A stretch of 7,146 nt of DNA from Thermoplasmata archaeon (GCA_021806345.1 JAJZXP010000341.1:1-7146); one strand, 5' to 3'; counted from the first letter of the stretch, positions 1 through 6,983 are shown. A program made the numbers and translations. Notes: generated by a model from the letters alone, not told the origin.

Positions 1-1
1 A

Positions 2-661
2 CTGAAAGAATTGCAAAAGGAGGCACAGGAATATGTTGATGAAGGTTACACAGTGATGAAGATGCGTTTCATCTCGGGACCCGCAGATCCTAACGCCATG
101 GAGAAGAACGAGGAACTGGTCAAGGCGGTACGGGAGCAGGTTGGATACAATGTGGAACTTGCCGCAGATGCATGGATGTCATGGACATATAACTTTGCTG
201 TGAGAATGCTCAAAAAGCTGGAAAAATATGATCTTGCCTGGATTGAGGAACCGCTCCATCCCGATGATTTCGAGGGGTTCAAGACACTCACCAGGAATGT
301 GGAAACACCCATATCTGCCGGGGAACACCATTATCATGTACACGATATGAAGAAGCTTCTTGATGCAGGCATAAGGATACTTCAGCCCGATACAATGTGG
401 ACAGGCGGGCTTACAAGTATGAAAAAGATAGCAGGCCTTGCCGAGGCTTATGGTGCACAGGTCATCCCACATGCGGGAAATGTATATAACCTGCATTTCA
501 TCATATCTGAACCACAGGCAGTCACCCCGCTTGCAGAATACCTCACAAAGTACAGGGAATGGATGGAACAGCACATGACTGGAATTCCGCACCCGAAGAA
601 CGGATATATTACGCTGCCTGAAAAAGGAGGATTTGGAGTTGAATATGACAGAGGAAAATGA
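2..661 (+). CDS. Enolase-superfamily sugar-acid dehydratase, L-rhamnonate dehydratase-like (5' truncated by window)
   Basis: This is the C-terminal 219 residues of a mandelate racemase/muconate lactonizing-type enzyme that removes water from a sugar acid to give a 2-keto-3-deoxy acid in the cytoplasm. The reading frame is open from base 2, so the N-terminal capping domain (roughly 180 residues) lies outside the window. Numbering from the Leu codon at base 2, the Mg2+ ligands are visible as D56 (AADAW), E82/E83 (WIEEP) and E108 (SAGEH). Next to the last comes H109, and the His/Asp catalytic pair is D130 (QPDT) and H157 (IPHAG). The GEH, QPDT and IPHAG motifs and the 'NGYITLPEKGGFGVE' tail follow the order seen in bacterial RhmD, so L-rhamnonate is the best substrate guess. 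L-fuconate or another acid sugar remains possible. The stop codon lies inside the next gene (overlap 17-29 bases depending on its start), so the two are co-translated. Superfamily call firm, substrate inferred. Confidence 0.88.
   Translation: MKELQKEAQEYVDEGYTVMKMRFISGPADPNAMEKNEELVKAVREQVGYNVELAADAWMSWTYNFAVRMLKKLEKYDLAWIEEPLHPDDFEGFKTLTRNVETPISAGEHHYHVHDMKKLLDAGIRILQPDTMWTGGLTSMKKIAGLAEAYGAQVIPHAGNVYNLHFIISEPQAVTPLAEYLTKYREWMEQHMTGIPHPKNGYITLPEKGGFGVEYDRGK
626..630 (+). promoter_or_regulatory. Ribosome binding site GGAGG for the MBL-fold gene
   Basis: GGAGG lies inside the end of the dehydratase gene. It is 8 bases before the TTG at 639, 14 before the ATG at 645, and only 2 before the TTG at 633. 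Spacing therefore favours initiation at TTG639 or ATG645 rather than the most upstream TTG. Confidence 0.6.
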
Positions 662-1412
662 TAAGTTCACTGTAAACGTAATAAAGACAGGTGAATCCGA
701 AGTACCAGCGCCTGAGGTCTACTGGATGGAAGGCTGGAGCGAATGGGAAAAACTCTCCTTCCATGCACTACTGTTAAGAAACGGGAAAACTAATTTCCTT
801 ATCAATACAGGGCTCCCGACCGATCTTAGTGAGAGGAATAAAGCGATGTTGGATTTCGGTGGAGAACGCTGCATCTTCAGGTCTTACGATATCACCGGGG
901 AACTGAAACATCTCGGGGTCGAACCATCAGAAGTTAATGGTATATCTTTCACCCCGCTTCAGGACTATACAACAGGGGGAATTCCACTGTTCCAGAATGC
1001 GAAAATTTATTTGGACAGGCGTGGATGGACAGAGGATATTGTTGCACCGCGTTTCCAGAAGCATCAGCCTAGGAACCTGTTCATTCCTCAGAAGAACCTG
1101 CAGTATCTGATGTTTGATGCATGGAACCGGTTGGTACTTTTCGACAGCCTGATTTCATACAGCATACTTCCGGGTCTCAATGTTACCTGGGTGGGATGCC
1201 ACCATCGCTCCTCACTGGCTTTTCAGATTTCAACCAGATCAGGCAATGTCATTTTTTCTGATTGCTCATTCAAGAAGAGGAATCTGGTAGAGAATATACC
1301 AATTGGAATCGCTGAAAATACGTTAGAATGCCTCGACGCATATTCCAAATTCAGGGGAAAAGGCACATTTCTCTCCGCATACGATCCGGAGATCGATGGG
1401 CTGGAGTTCTAG
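633..1412 (+). CDS. Metallo-beta-lactamase-fold protein with degenerate metal site (putative pseudoenzyme)
   Basis: The 259-residue frame (from TTG633; TTG639 or ATG645 are better placed after the GGAGG at 626-630) has the plan of lactonase-like MBL proteins: a strand ending in L-I-N-T-G-L-P (residues 56-62), a 'T..GG..LFQNAKIYL' segment (107-127), a G-C-H-H-R-S-S turn (188-194) and 'VIFSDCSFKKRNL' (206-218). The metal ligands are mostly gone. Where T-H-x-H-x-D-H-x-G-G is expected, residues 107-116 read TPLQDYTTGG, and the C-terminal 'HDP'-type His is Tyr250 (AYDPE). H190/H191 and D210 remain. The fold assignment is by pattern; loss of the canonical binuclear Zn/Fe hydrolase site is seen directly. 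The gene is intact and overlaps the dehydratase, so it is probably functional in the same sugar-acid pathway, perhaps as a metal-independent lactonase or a regulatory/binding protein. That role is inference. Confidence 0.75.
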   Translation: MELNMTEENDKFTVNVIKTGESEVPAPEVYWMEGWSEWEKLSFHALLLRNGKTNFLINTGLPTDLSERNKAMLDFGGERCIFRSYDITGELKHLGVEPSEVNGISFTPLQDYTTGGIPLFQNAKIYLDRRGWTEDIVAPRFQKHQPRNLFIPQKNLQYLMFDAWNRLVLFDSLISYSILPGLNVTWVGCHHRSSLAFQISTRSGNVIFSDCSFKKRNLVENIPIGIAENTLECLDAYSKFRGKGTFLSAYDPEIDGLEF

Positions 1413-1484
1413 TCAACACCTATAAGAACATGTAATGTTTCTCACATTTCTGTACATATCACGAAAAGAATTATGATACAGTTC

Positions 1485-2324
1485 CTATAGTTTCACCTCT
1501 ACATTTCGTTTTTTCACATTTCTCCTCCTCAATATCTTTGCACTCTCGATCTTGTGTTCCCTTATCCTGATCAGTTCCTCAGGATTTCCAATGTAATACT
1601 GTTTCAGTGTGAGATAGTTCAGCGATGAGTGCCTTCTTTCGTTGTTGTAGTGTTCCACTATCCTGGATACTTTAGTTTTGGTCTATTCGCAATCGGTAAG
1701 AACCACGGGGACCAGCGACTTTCGCATTGTCTGGTTCACCCTATCATCAACATCGTTCTGCTCGGAAGTGTATGGTCTTATGAGTTTCTGCGTGAGATGG
1801 TTCTTCTTTATAATCCTGTACACCGATGATGGTGAAAAATATGCAATATTCTCGTCAATGAGTGTGTATGAGATTTCCCTGAAGGACATCATGCGTTTCA
1901 TGTGTCTGAATCCCAGTACAATCCACACATCGTCATCCCTTACGGAAATGGGATTGAACCTTCCATCCAGAATGGGGGGAGAAATCGTTCTATACATAGT
2001 ACCAGGATCTGGATATTCCCAGTATGGACACTACTCTCTTGACGAGATATCATGACTTTTCCACAGCATTTATAACAGTCCTGTGGATATCATAGAACAG
2101 CGATTTAATGTCTGTCCCATCCTCTACAAGCCTCTCGAACCTTTTTTGATCTCTAAGTTCTCTGAGACGATTTCCGCAATGGTCTCCTTGAGCTTTGATA
2201 TCTCACTGTCCTTTTCTCTCAGAATGCGGTCCTCATCAGCCCTCCTTTCTCTGTTCTCAAATATATCGGGGCAGAGAAACGATTGCAAAAAAGCTTGAAT
2301 GAAAGATCCCGAATGGGAAAATAC
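1485..2324 (-). pseudogene. Decayed IS3-type (OrfA/OrfB, rve) transposase with catalytic-core deletion
   Basis: Reading the minus strand from high to low coordinates, the frame opens after a TAA at 2325-2327. It shows the end of an HTH segment (SFLCPDIFEN), then an OrfA-like coiled coil (LREKDSEISKLKETIAEI) ending in 'ENLEIKK' at an A6 run (2142-2147). A -1 frame change there continues as 'RFERLVEDGTDIKSLF' to a TGA at 2050-2052. Beyond it, 'VKRVVSILGISRSWYY' is the usual OrfB start, ended by a TAG at 1990-1992. A further frame from 1997 carries the HTH_21-like part (FSPSSVYRIIKKNHL). About 130 residues that should hold the first two Asp of the DDE triad are missing: 'KKNHLTQKLI' runs straight into 'RPYTSEQNDVDDRVNQT', where the third acidic residue reads D instead of E. 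A TAG at 1683-1685 then interrupts the frame before the C-terminal 'YNNERRHSSLNYLT', and the true end is TAG at 1485-1487. It cannot encode an active transposase. Confidence 0.85.
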
Positions 2325-2356
2325 TTATTGGGGTAATTCACTGTAGGCACCTAACC

Positions 2357-3469
2357 TCAAGTTCTAACGAAGAGATTCACAATATGTTTCATCCTTTCTT
2401 CTGCATATTCATAAAACTTGATATAAGCCTTACAAAAATAATCAGGATCAGATTTACCTGCGGTGTATTTCCTATTTCTTGGGCATCCTCCATAGCATTT
2501 GCTTTTCCATTTACAACTGGCACACTTTTCAGGCAAATCTGGTTTCAAAGACATGAATTTTATGTACCTCTTATTTCGAAGCAAATCGTCTAGAGTGTGC
2601 AAAGAAATGTTCCCTAGTTTCCACTGGTTTCCCATAAAAAAATCACATGGAAACACATCACCATTTTGTTCTACGATTAAAGTATCAGAACATTTTTCAC
2701 TTATCACACATAAACCTGGATCTCCACCAAGATACGTGGAAAGAATACTATCTATAAATCTAATTGAATATCTAGGTAAACCCTCATTTATTACAGTTGA
2801 ATACCATCTGTCGAAGACCGCACGCAGGAAATCTCCATATTCTTCAGGGGATATTTCATATTCACCAACTTCCTCGGGAAATTGGGAATGAAATTTCATT
2901 GCGGGCAGAAATTGAATCCACTTGAAATCATTCTCCTCATAGAAGTCCATAAGTTCTCTAACCCTTCCAATATTTCCACGGTGAAGGACAGTGAGTATAT
3001 TGTATTCTACCCCATACTTTTCCAAAAATTTTACTCCCCTTAAAGCTTCATTAAATGAGCCTAAACCGTTCGAAGTCACACGTCTAGAATCATGTATTTC
3101 AACAGGACCGTCGAGGCTAACACCAACAAAGAAGTTGTAATCTCTAAAAAATTTGGCCCATCTGTCGTTAAGAAGAGTCCCATTAGTCTGGATGGAGTTA
3201 CTTATTTTGGTTTTCTGAGGTGCGTATTTTGCTTCCAAATAAACTGCCAACTCAAAAAAGTCAATTCCAGCTAAAAGTGGTTCTCCTCCTTGCCATATAA
3301 ATGATGCAAAACCACGGGTTTTATGCATATAATCATCTATAAGCTTCTCCAATGCTTTTGGATCCGGGTATCTGATCTTGCTTGGGTTTCCACGATTTCT
3401 GCTGTAATAGCAGTAATCACATGACAAATTACAACTCTCTGAAACCGTTTTAAACATAATGCTTATCAT
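2357..3469 (-). CDS. Anaerobic sulfatase-maturating enzyme (radical SAM/SPASM)
   Basis: This cytoplasmic enzyme oxidises the active-site Cys or Ser of a sulfatase to C-alpha-formylglycine using S-adenosylmethionine and three 4Fe-4S clusters, without oxygen. The radical SAM motif is C13-NLS-C17-DY-C20, followed by the WQGGEP SAM-binding segment (59-64) and SLDGP (118-122). The C-terminal SPASM region supplies C254, C260, C275, C316, C319, C325, C329 and C346, the full set expected for two auxiliary clusters. D276, next to C275, matches the Asp proposed as the base in the clostridial enzyme. The length of 370 residues is normal for anSME. The start is ATG3469 with GGAG 11 bases upstream; ATG at 3457 (residue 5) is a close alternative. 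It lies downstream of a Cys-type sulfatase on the same strand, which is its evident client. It converges on the transposase remnant and the plus-strand dehydratase pair. No key residue is missing. Confidence 0.93.
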   Translation of the reverse strand: MISIMFKTVSESCNLSCDYCYYSRNRGNPSKIRYPDPKALEKLIDDYMHKTRGFASFIWQGGEPLLAGIDFFELAVYLEAKYAPQKTKISNSIQTNGTLLNDRWAKFFRDYNFFVGVSLDGPVEIHDSRRVTSNGLGSFNEALRGVKFLEKYGVEYNILTVLHRGNIGRVRELMDFYEENDFKWIQFLPAMKFHSQFPEEVGEYEISPEEYGDFLRAVFDRWYSTVINEGLPRYSIRFIDSILSTYLGGDPGLCVISEKCSDTLIVEQNGDVFPCDFFMGNQWKLGNISLHTLDDLLRNKRYIKFMSLKPDLPEKCASCKWKSKCYGGCPRNRKYTAGKSDPDYFCKAYIKFYEYAEERMKHIVNLFVRT

Positions 3470-3758
3470 ATCTAACAGTTCTCCTATGTCTGTGACTAAT
3501 TAAAATTATTGGACTCTTCCCACTAATGTAGGGTGTTGTTTGGGTGGTTTTACTTGGCATTTAGATATATTCTTTCATGGACGAATTCGGGCTCTATTCA
3601 GCACGCTTTAACTAAAAGCTCCAAGGAAGGTTGGAAGTTTCTCCCTTGGTCTGGTGAAAAGATTGTTGAGGTATTAGTAACAAATGAGAAGGGATCAAAA
3701 CTCCTCATCTTTCTCATCGATAAATAAAGACATAACTCAGGTCGTTGTATGCAGAATT
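3470..3758. other. Gap between sulfatase and anSME genes; no confirmed gene
   Basis: This 289-base interval separates two same-strand genes that would normally be tightly packed. On the minus strand it ends with the likely anSME promoter and ribosome binding site. The plus strand has an open frame from TTG3533 to TAA at 3725-3727 (64 codons, containing 'KEGWKFLPWSGEK'). I recognise no family, see no ATG start and no good ribosome binding site, and it runs against the operon. It may be a gene fragment or chance. Confidence 0.4.
3498..3510 (-). promoter_or_regulatory. Candidate TATA-box region for the anSME gene
   Basis: On the minus strand the run AATAATTTTAATTA is centred about 35 bases upstream of ATG3469, where an archaeal TATA box would place a start site about 10 bases before the codon. 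An own promoter would fit the long gap after the sulfatase. Assigned by position and composition only. Confidence 0.3.
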
Positions 3759-3778
3759 TCACTTTCCCCCAAGTGAAA
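3757..3778 (-). other. Perfect 8-bp hairpin spanning the sulfatase stop codon
   Basis: TTTCACTT (3757-3764) and AAGTGAAA (3771-3778) are exact reverse complements with a 6-base loop. On the minus strand the loop is GGGGGA. The TGA stop (3759-3761) lies in the 3' arm. No strong U-run follows at once, so it is not a classic intrinsic terminator. It could shape the 3' end, protect the mRNA or reduce read-through to the anSME gene. Confidence 0.45.
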
Positions 3779-5222
3779 CCCATGTAGGTTTCCTTCCGGG
3801 ATAAGTTCTTATTAAATTTGAGATATTTACGTCGCCAGTTTGCCTTAGCCATCTCGCTAACTGTTCTCTAAGACCGATCACTAAATCCCTATTCTCAGGT
3901 TTCATCGCAATATTATTGAGTTCGTTTGGGTCACTTTCAATGTCGTATAATTCATCATCATCACCAGCATACCAATTGTATTTGAATTTTTCTGTTCTGA
4001 TGCAAAAAATCGGGCCCCATTCTCCATAAGATTCAAACAACTCTATAAATATAGTATTTCTAATGTTATGCGAATAATCCCATAGCTGGCGCATGCTCTC
4101 ACCAACCATATGGTTTGGTTTTTCAATTTCCATAATATCTAGAAGGGTAGGGGTTAAATCTATCATGCTTGTTAGAGTATTCACTACCTTACCTTTCGGA
4201 AGGTGTCCTGGCCAGCTAATTATCAAAGGCACCCTAGTTACTTCCTCGTACATAAATAACCCCTTAAAAAACATGCCATGTGCACCCATCATATCACCAT
4301 GATCTGAGGTGAAGACTATAACGGTATTTTTTTCGATTGATAGACTATTCAGCTTTTCCAATAATCTTCCAACATTAAGATCTACTAAGTGCATAAGACC
4401 TAGATATCTTGCATAAATTTCACGCAACTTCTTCGTCTCTCTGTCAGAAATCTCTTTTCCTATCTCTTTACTAAATAATTCTCTAGCGGCCCCTCTTCTT
4501 TGGCTCATTGGTTTATTTATAAGTGTATCCTTGACACTCACTGGCAATTTTATATATTCAGGATTTACAAAATCATCAAATGGTCCAGAATATGGATCAT
4601 GTGGGAATCTCATGGATAGTACTAGGAAGAAAGGCTTTTCAAGATCTTTAGATGAATCTTCTAAGAAATTGATCGCTAGGTCTGTCATAACCGTATCTTC
4701 CTGAAGTTCGAAAGGCTCTAATCCTTGTTGTTCTAAGCGATCAGTCCCTTCGTTAAATGATATTTTATTGGTTTCGGATAATTTTTGTTCGTAACTTCCT
4801 CTGAGTTCAGTCTTAAACGTTTGGAATCCATGTTGTTTTGTGTTTTCGTTCCCAAGATGCCATTTCCCAAAATAAGCTGTTCGATAACCATTTTCATTTG
4901 CAAGATCACTGAGTGTCTGTGCTTCTGTTGGAAGCGAAATATCTCTCCCATCATCATTTACGTGTACCACACCGTTGCTGTTAGATTCAGGGTTTAGGAG
5001 TCCAAGTTGGTGCGGGTATAACGAAGTCCAAATTGAAGCTCTGCTTGGAACACACAAAGGGCAAGTAACATAGTTCTTCGCAAATCTTACTCCGTTGGTT
5101 GCTAATTTATCTATATTTGGAGTTCTTAGTTGCCCCCCGTAGCAACTTAGAGTGTCAATATTTTCTTGGTCTGTCATTACTATAATTATATTTGGTTTAT
5201 TCTGCGCTTTCATCACTTCCAT
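3759..5222 (-). CDS. Type I (formylglycine-dependent) sulfatase, cytoplasmic
   Basis: This 487-residue alkaline-phosphatase-superfamily enzyme hydrolyses sulfate esters. The sulfatase signature is C57-V-P-S-R61-A-S, with C57 the residue to be converted to formylglycine. Metal ligands are visible at D18 (MTDQE) and D307-H308 (TSDHGD). Active-site Lys/His are K120 and H122 (FGKWHLG), H208 (FPHDPY) and K320 (MFFKG). The C-terminal 'ELYDIESDPNELNNIA' (424-439) is the usual sulfatase tail. There is no signal peptide: the N-terminus goes straight into the first strand (PNIIIVMTD), so it should work in the cytoplasm. ATG5222 overlaps the transporter gene by 26 bases. ATG5213 (residue 4) is equally plausible and has a weak GGAAG just before it. 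The overlap implies translational coupling. Substrate (sulfated sugar, aryl sulfate or other) cannot be read from sequence. All key residues are present. Confidence 0.93.
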   Translation of the reverse strand: MEVMKAQNKPNIIIVMTDQENIDTLSCYGGQLRTPNIDKLATNGVRFAKNYVTCPLCVPSRASIWTSLYPHQLGLLNPESNSNGVVHVNDDGRDISLPTEAQTLSDLANENGYRTAYFGKWHLGNENTKQHGFQTFKTELRGSYEQKLSETNKISFNEGTDRLEQQGLEPFELQEDTVMTDLAINFLEDSSKDLEKPFFLVLSMRFPHDPYSGPFDDFVNPEYIKLPVSVKDTLINKPMSQRRGAARELFSKEIGKEISDRETKKLREIYARYLGLMHLVDLNVGRLLEKLNSLSIEKNTVIVFTSDHGDMMGAHGMFFKGLFMYEEVTRVPLIISWPGHLPKGKVVNTLTSMIDLTPTLLDIMEIEKPNHMVGESMRQLWDYSHNIRNTIFIELFESYGEWGPIFCIRTEKFKYNWYAGDDDELYDIESDPNELNNIAMKPENRDLVIGLREQLARWLRQTGDVNISNLIRTYPGRKPTWVSLGGK

Positions 5223-6561
5223 AATAATCGGTCACGGTCTTCTCAAGAGATTTGCCGTGGCTGTCTGGACCAAAAATTCCTCCTATCACCATTGTAATCA
5301 TGAAGAACACAGTAAATATTAAAGCCAATCCTTTGAGACCAATATCAGCAACAATAAAAGCTACAAAAATAGTCCAAATCCCAACGATAAGTCTATTCCA
5401 TGACCATACAAACCCCTGCGCTGTATTTCTAATTCTCGTCGGGAATAACTCTGTCGACCATAGCCTTGCCAATGGCCACACTCCAACACCTTGACCAAAT
5501 CCGAATAATATAACACTCAATAGAACAATATTTATGGCGGTAAATGGAAATATAATTAGTAAAGCAAATGAGACTACCATAATTGCGGATGAAATTAAAT
5601 ATAATACCTTTCTATTAATCTTGTCCACAAGCGGCACGTACACTACTAAAAGCGCTACAATGGCAAAAATGAACCATAGTACTGTGCCAATATATGAAGA
5701 GAACACTGTGGTCTTAGAATAAGTCTTGATAAAATAAGGCAAAAAACTCCCGTATGTAGACGCAGGAATTCCCCACAGAATATATAGTGGAATAACTAAA
5801 AGCAATCCTTTCCAATATTTAAACATATCTGTCCATTTATATTTTATTGCGTTTAGCGAATGTGTTTCACTTGTCTTTTCCGACTGACCCAGTTCTTGGA
5901 GGTCTTTTTCTACAACATCAGATTTCTTATTTTGTAGAGCCCATCTGGGTGATTCTATTACACCCCTTCTAAAAAACCATGTTATAATCGCAACAGCAGC
6001 AAGAGAACCAAATATTATCCGAAAAGATGCTGTTCCAAACCCCAACGTTCCAATTGCAATTAGAATAATTACGATCGGCCCAATGTACCAAAAGATGTTA
6101 GTAAATCCAGTGAGTGCACCTCTTTTTCCTTTCGGTGAGAATTCTGTAATCAAAGACCATGATGTCGGAACATCTATTCCGATAGCAACTGATAGCATTA
6201 GGTAGGCAAATATCATTTCGTAAGTGGAAGTAGATATGGCTATAATTATGGCACCTATTGTATATAGTAAAAGATCATACATATATATGGCTTTTCTACC
6301 AAATACATCTCCAAGTGGTCCTGCAATCAGCGATCCTCCCCACATCCCAAACTGCCGCAATGCAAATATTAAGCCTATGAATACGATACCGATTTTAAAA
6401 TATCCTTCCCAATATATGGCTGAGACTGCCCCTGCAACTAGGGCCCCTGCATCAAGATAATCCCCAAAAGCACTAATGACTGTCCATCTAATATGTTTCC
6501 TACTAACCGAAGCGTTGTCAAATATATCAAGAGTATCAACATTTCCCTTATCTTGAGGCAA
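5197..6561 (-). CDS. MFS transporter, sugar/acid:H+ symporter-like
   Basis: This 454-residue membrane protein is of the major facilitator superfamily. About 12 hydrophobic segments can be placed near residues 29-50, 58-80, 92-110, 114-135, 153-172, 181-199, 251-272, 288-310, 318-337, 342-361, 383-404 and 408-430. A charged central loop (200-250) separates the halves. The family's cytoplasmic loop 2-3 motif is G84-D-V-F-G-R-K90. ESPRW (203-207) after TM6 and ELFPTRIR (371-378) before TM11 are typical of sugar- and metabolite-type symporters. The start is TTG6561, supported by AGGTGGG five bases upstream; no Met occurs before residue 73, already past TM1. It is first in a unit with the overlapping sulfatase, so it most likely imports the sulfated compound that the sulfatase then cleaves inside the cell. 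That substrate link is inferred from context. Export of a product is the less likely alternative. Confidence 0.88.
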   Translation of the reverse strand: MPQDKGNVDTLDIFDNASVSRKHIRWTVISAFGDYLDAGALVAGAVSAIYWEGYFKIGIVFIGLIFALRQFGMWGGSLIAGPLGDVFGRKAIYMYDLLLYTIGAIIIAISTSTYEMIFAYLMLSVAIGIDVPTSWSLITEFSPKGKRGALTGFTNIFWYIGPIVIILIAIGTLGFGTASFRIIFGSLAAVAIITWFFRRGVIESPRWALQNKKSDVVEKDLQELGQSEKTSETHSLNAIKYKWTDMFKYWKGLLLVIPLYILWGIPASTYGSFLPYFIKTYSKTTVFSSYIGTVLWFIFAIVALLVVYVPLVDKINRKVLYLISSAIMVVSFALLIIFPFTAINIVLLSVILFGFGQGVGVWPLARLWSTELFPTRIRNTAQGFVWSWNRLIVGIWTIFVAFIVADIGLKGLALIFTVFFMITMVIGGIFGPDSHGKSLEKTVTDYYGSDESAE

Positions 6562-6566
6562 TTAAT

Positions 6567-6573
6567 CCCACCT
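6567..6573 (-). promoter_or_regulatory. Ribosome binding site AGGTGGG for the MFS gene
   Basis: AGGTGGG on the minus strand sits five bases before TTG6561. It is the main reason for accepting this non-ATG start. Confidence 0.6.
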
Positions 6574-6983
6574 AACTTAAAATACGCTCTTTGAGCTTAA
6601 TAATATTATTCCGAACATGTACTGACAACAAAGGCAACTCATAGCGTTCCGAAAGTTGTTTATGTACTGTTTATCTCAGTTTAGGACAAATCTCAAATTA
6701 AATTAAGATACGATCCCTGTTGTTACACTCCGAGTACATTTTCAGTACTGAAGAAATAATGGGGGCCGAGAATTTTTGGTGCACAAGGAACAGGAACTAT
6801 GACACAGCAATTGGCATGAAGATCACTTGCCTTAACTTAATGGTTGCATCAAACATTGATGTGGGAGAACCCTAGGGAGACGATGGAAATCATCATTTGC
6901 TAAAACATGAGACATCCTATCATTGAAACCCATCCATTATAGTGTTAGACATAACTTTATGAACTATATTTCCATACTTTATT
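6574..6983. other. Intergenic region between divergent MFS and IS630-type genes
   Basis: About 410 bases with no recognised gene. It holds the putative MFS promoter, two copies of ATGTACTG (6617-6624 and 6662-6669) and a related CAGTACTG (6743-6750). A 38-codon plus-strand frame (ATG6759 to TAG 6873-6875, containing 'NRNYDTAIGMKI') resembles no family I know and is probably a remnant or chance. AT-rich sequence around 6952-6970 (CTTTATGAACTATATTT) could be the promoter of the transposase gene that follows. Confidence 0.4.
6599..6610 (-). promoter_or_regulatory. Candidate TATA box for the transporter-sulfatase unit (AATAATATTATT palindrome)
   Basis: This 12-base perfect AT palindrome lies 38-49 bases upstream of TTG6561. 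A start site 25-27 bases downstream would fall just before the ribosome binding site. The position suits an archaeal TATA box; no experiment supports it. Confidence 0.35.

Noticed and set aside
179..670. Long open frame on the minus strand opposite the dehydratase gene
   Set aside because: It is antisense to a gene with clear catalytic motifs, and its translation resembles no protein family.
1442..1523. Direct repeat TCACATTTCT at 1442-1451 and 1514-1523 as a target-site duplication or regulatory repeat
   Set aside because: It is a short pyrimidine-rich word; the second copy is inside the transposase remnant and neither flanks a plausible element.
2142..2147. A6 run as a programmed -1 frameshift site of a functional IS3 OrfAB
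   Set aside because: The reading phase does not give the usual A-AAA-AAG arrangement, and the downstream gene has several stops and a core deletion, so it is better read as decay.
1477..2345. TACAGT at 1477-1482 and its reverse complement ACTGTA at 2340-2345 as terminal inverted repeats of the IS3 remnant
   Set aside because: Only 6 bases match, and the OrfA N-terminus is already lost at about 2325, so the right end of the element is probably missing.
2499..2891. Plus-strand open frame of 130 codons opposite the anSME gene
   Set aside because: The opposite strand carries conserved SPASM cysteines throughout; this frame is a mirror artefact.
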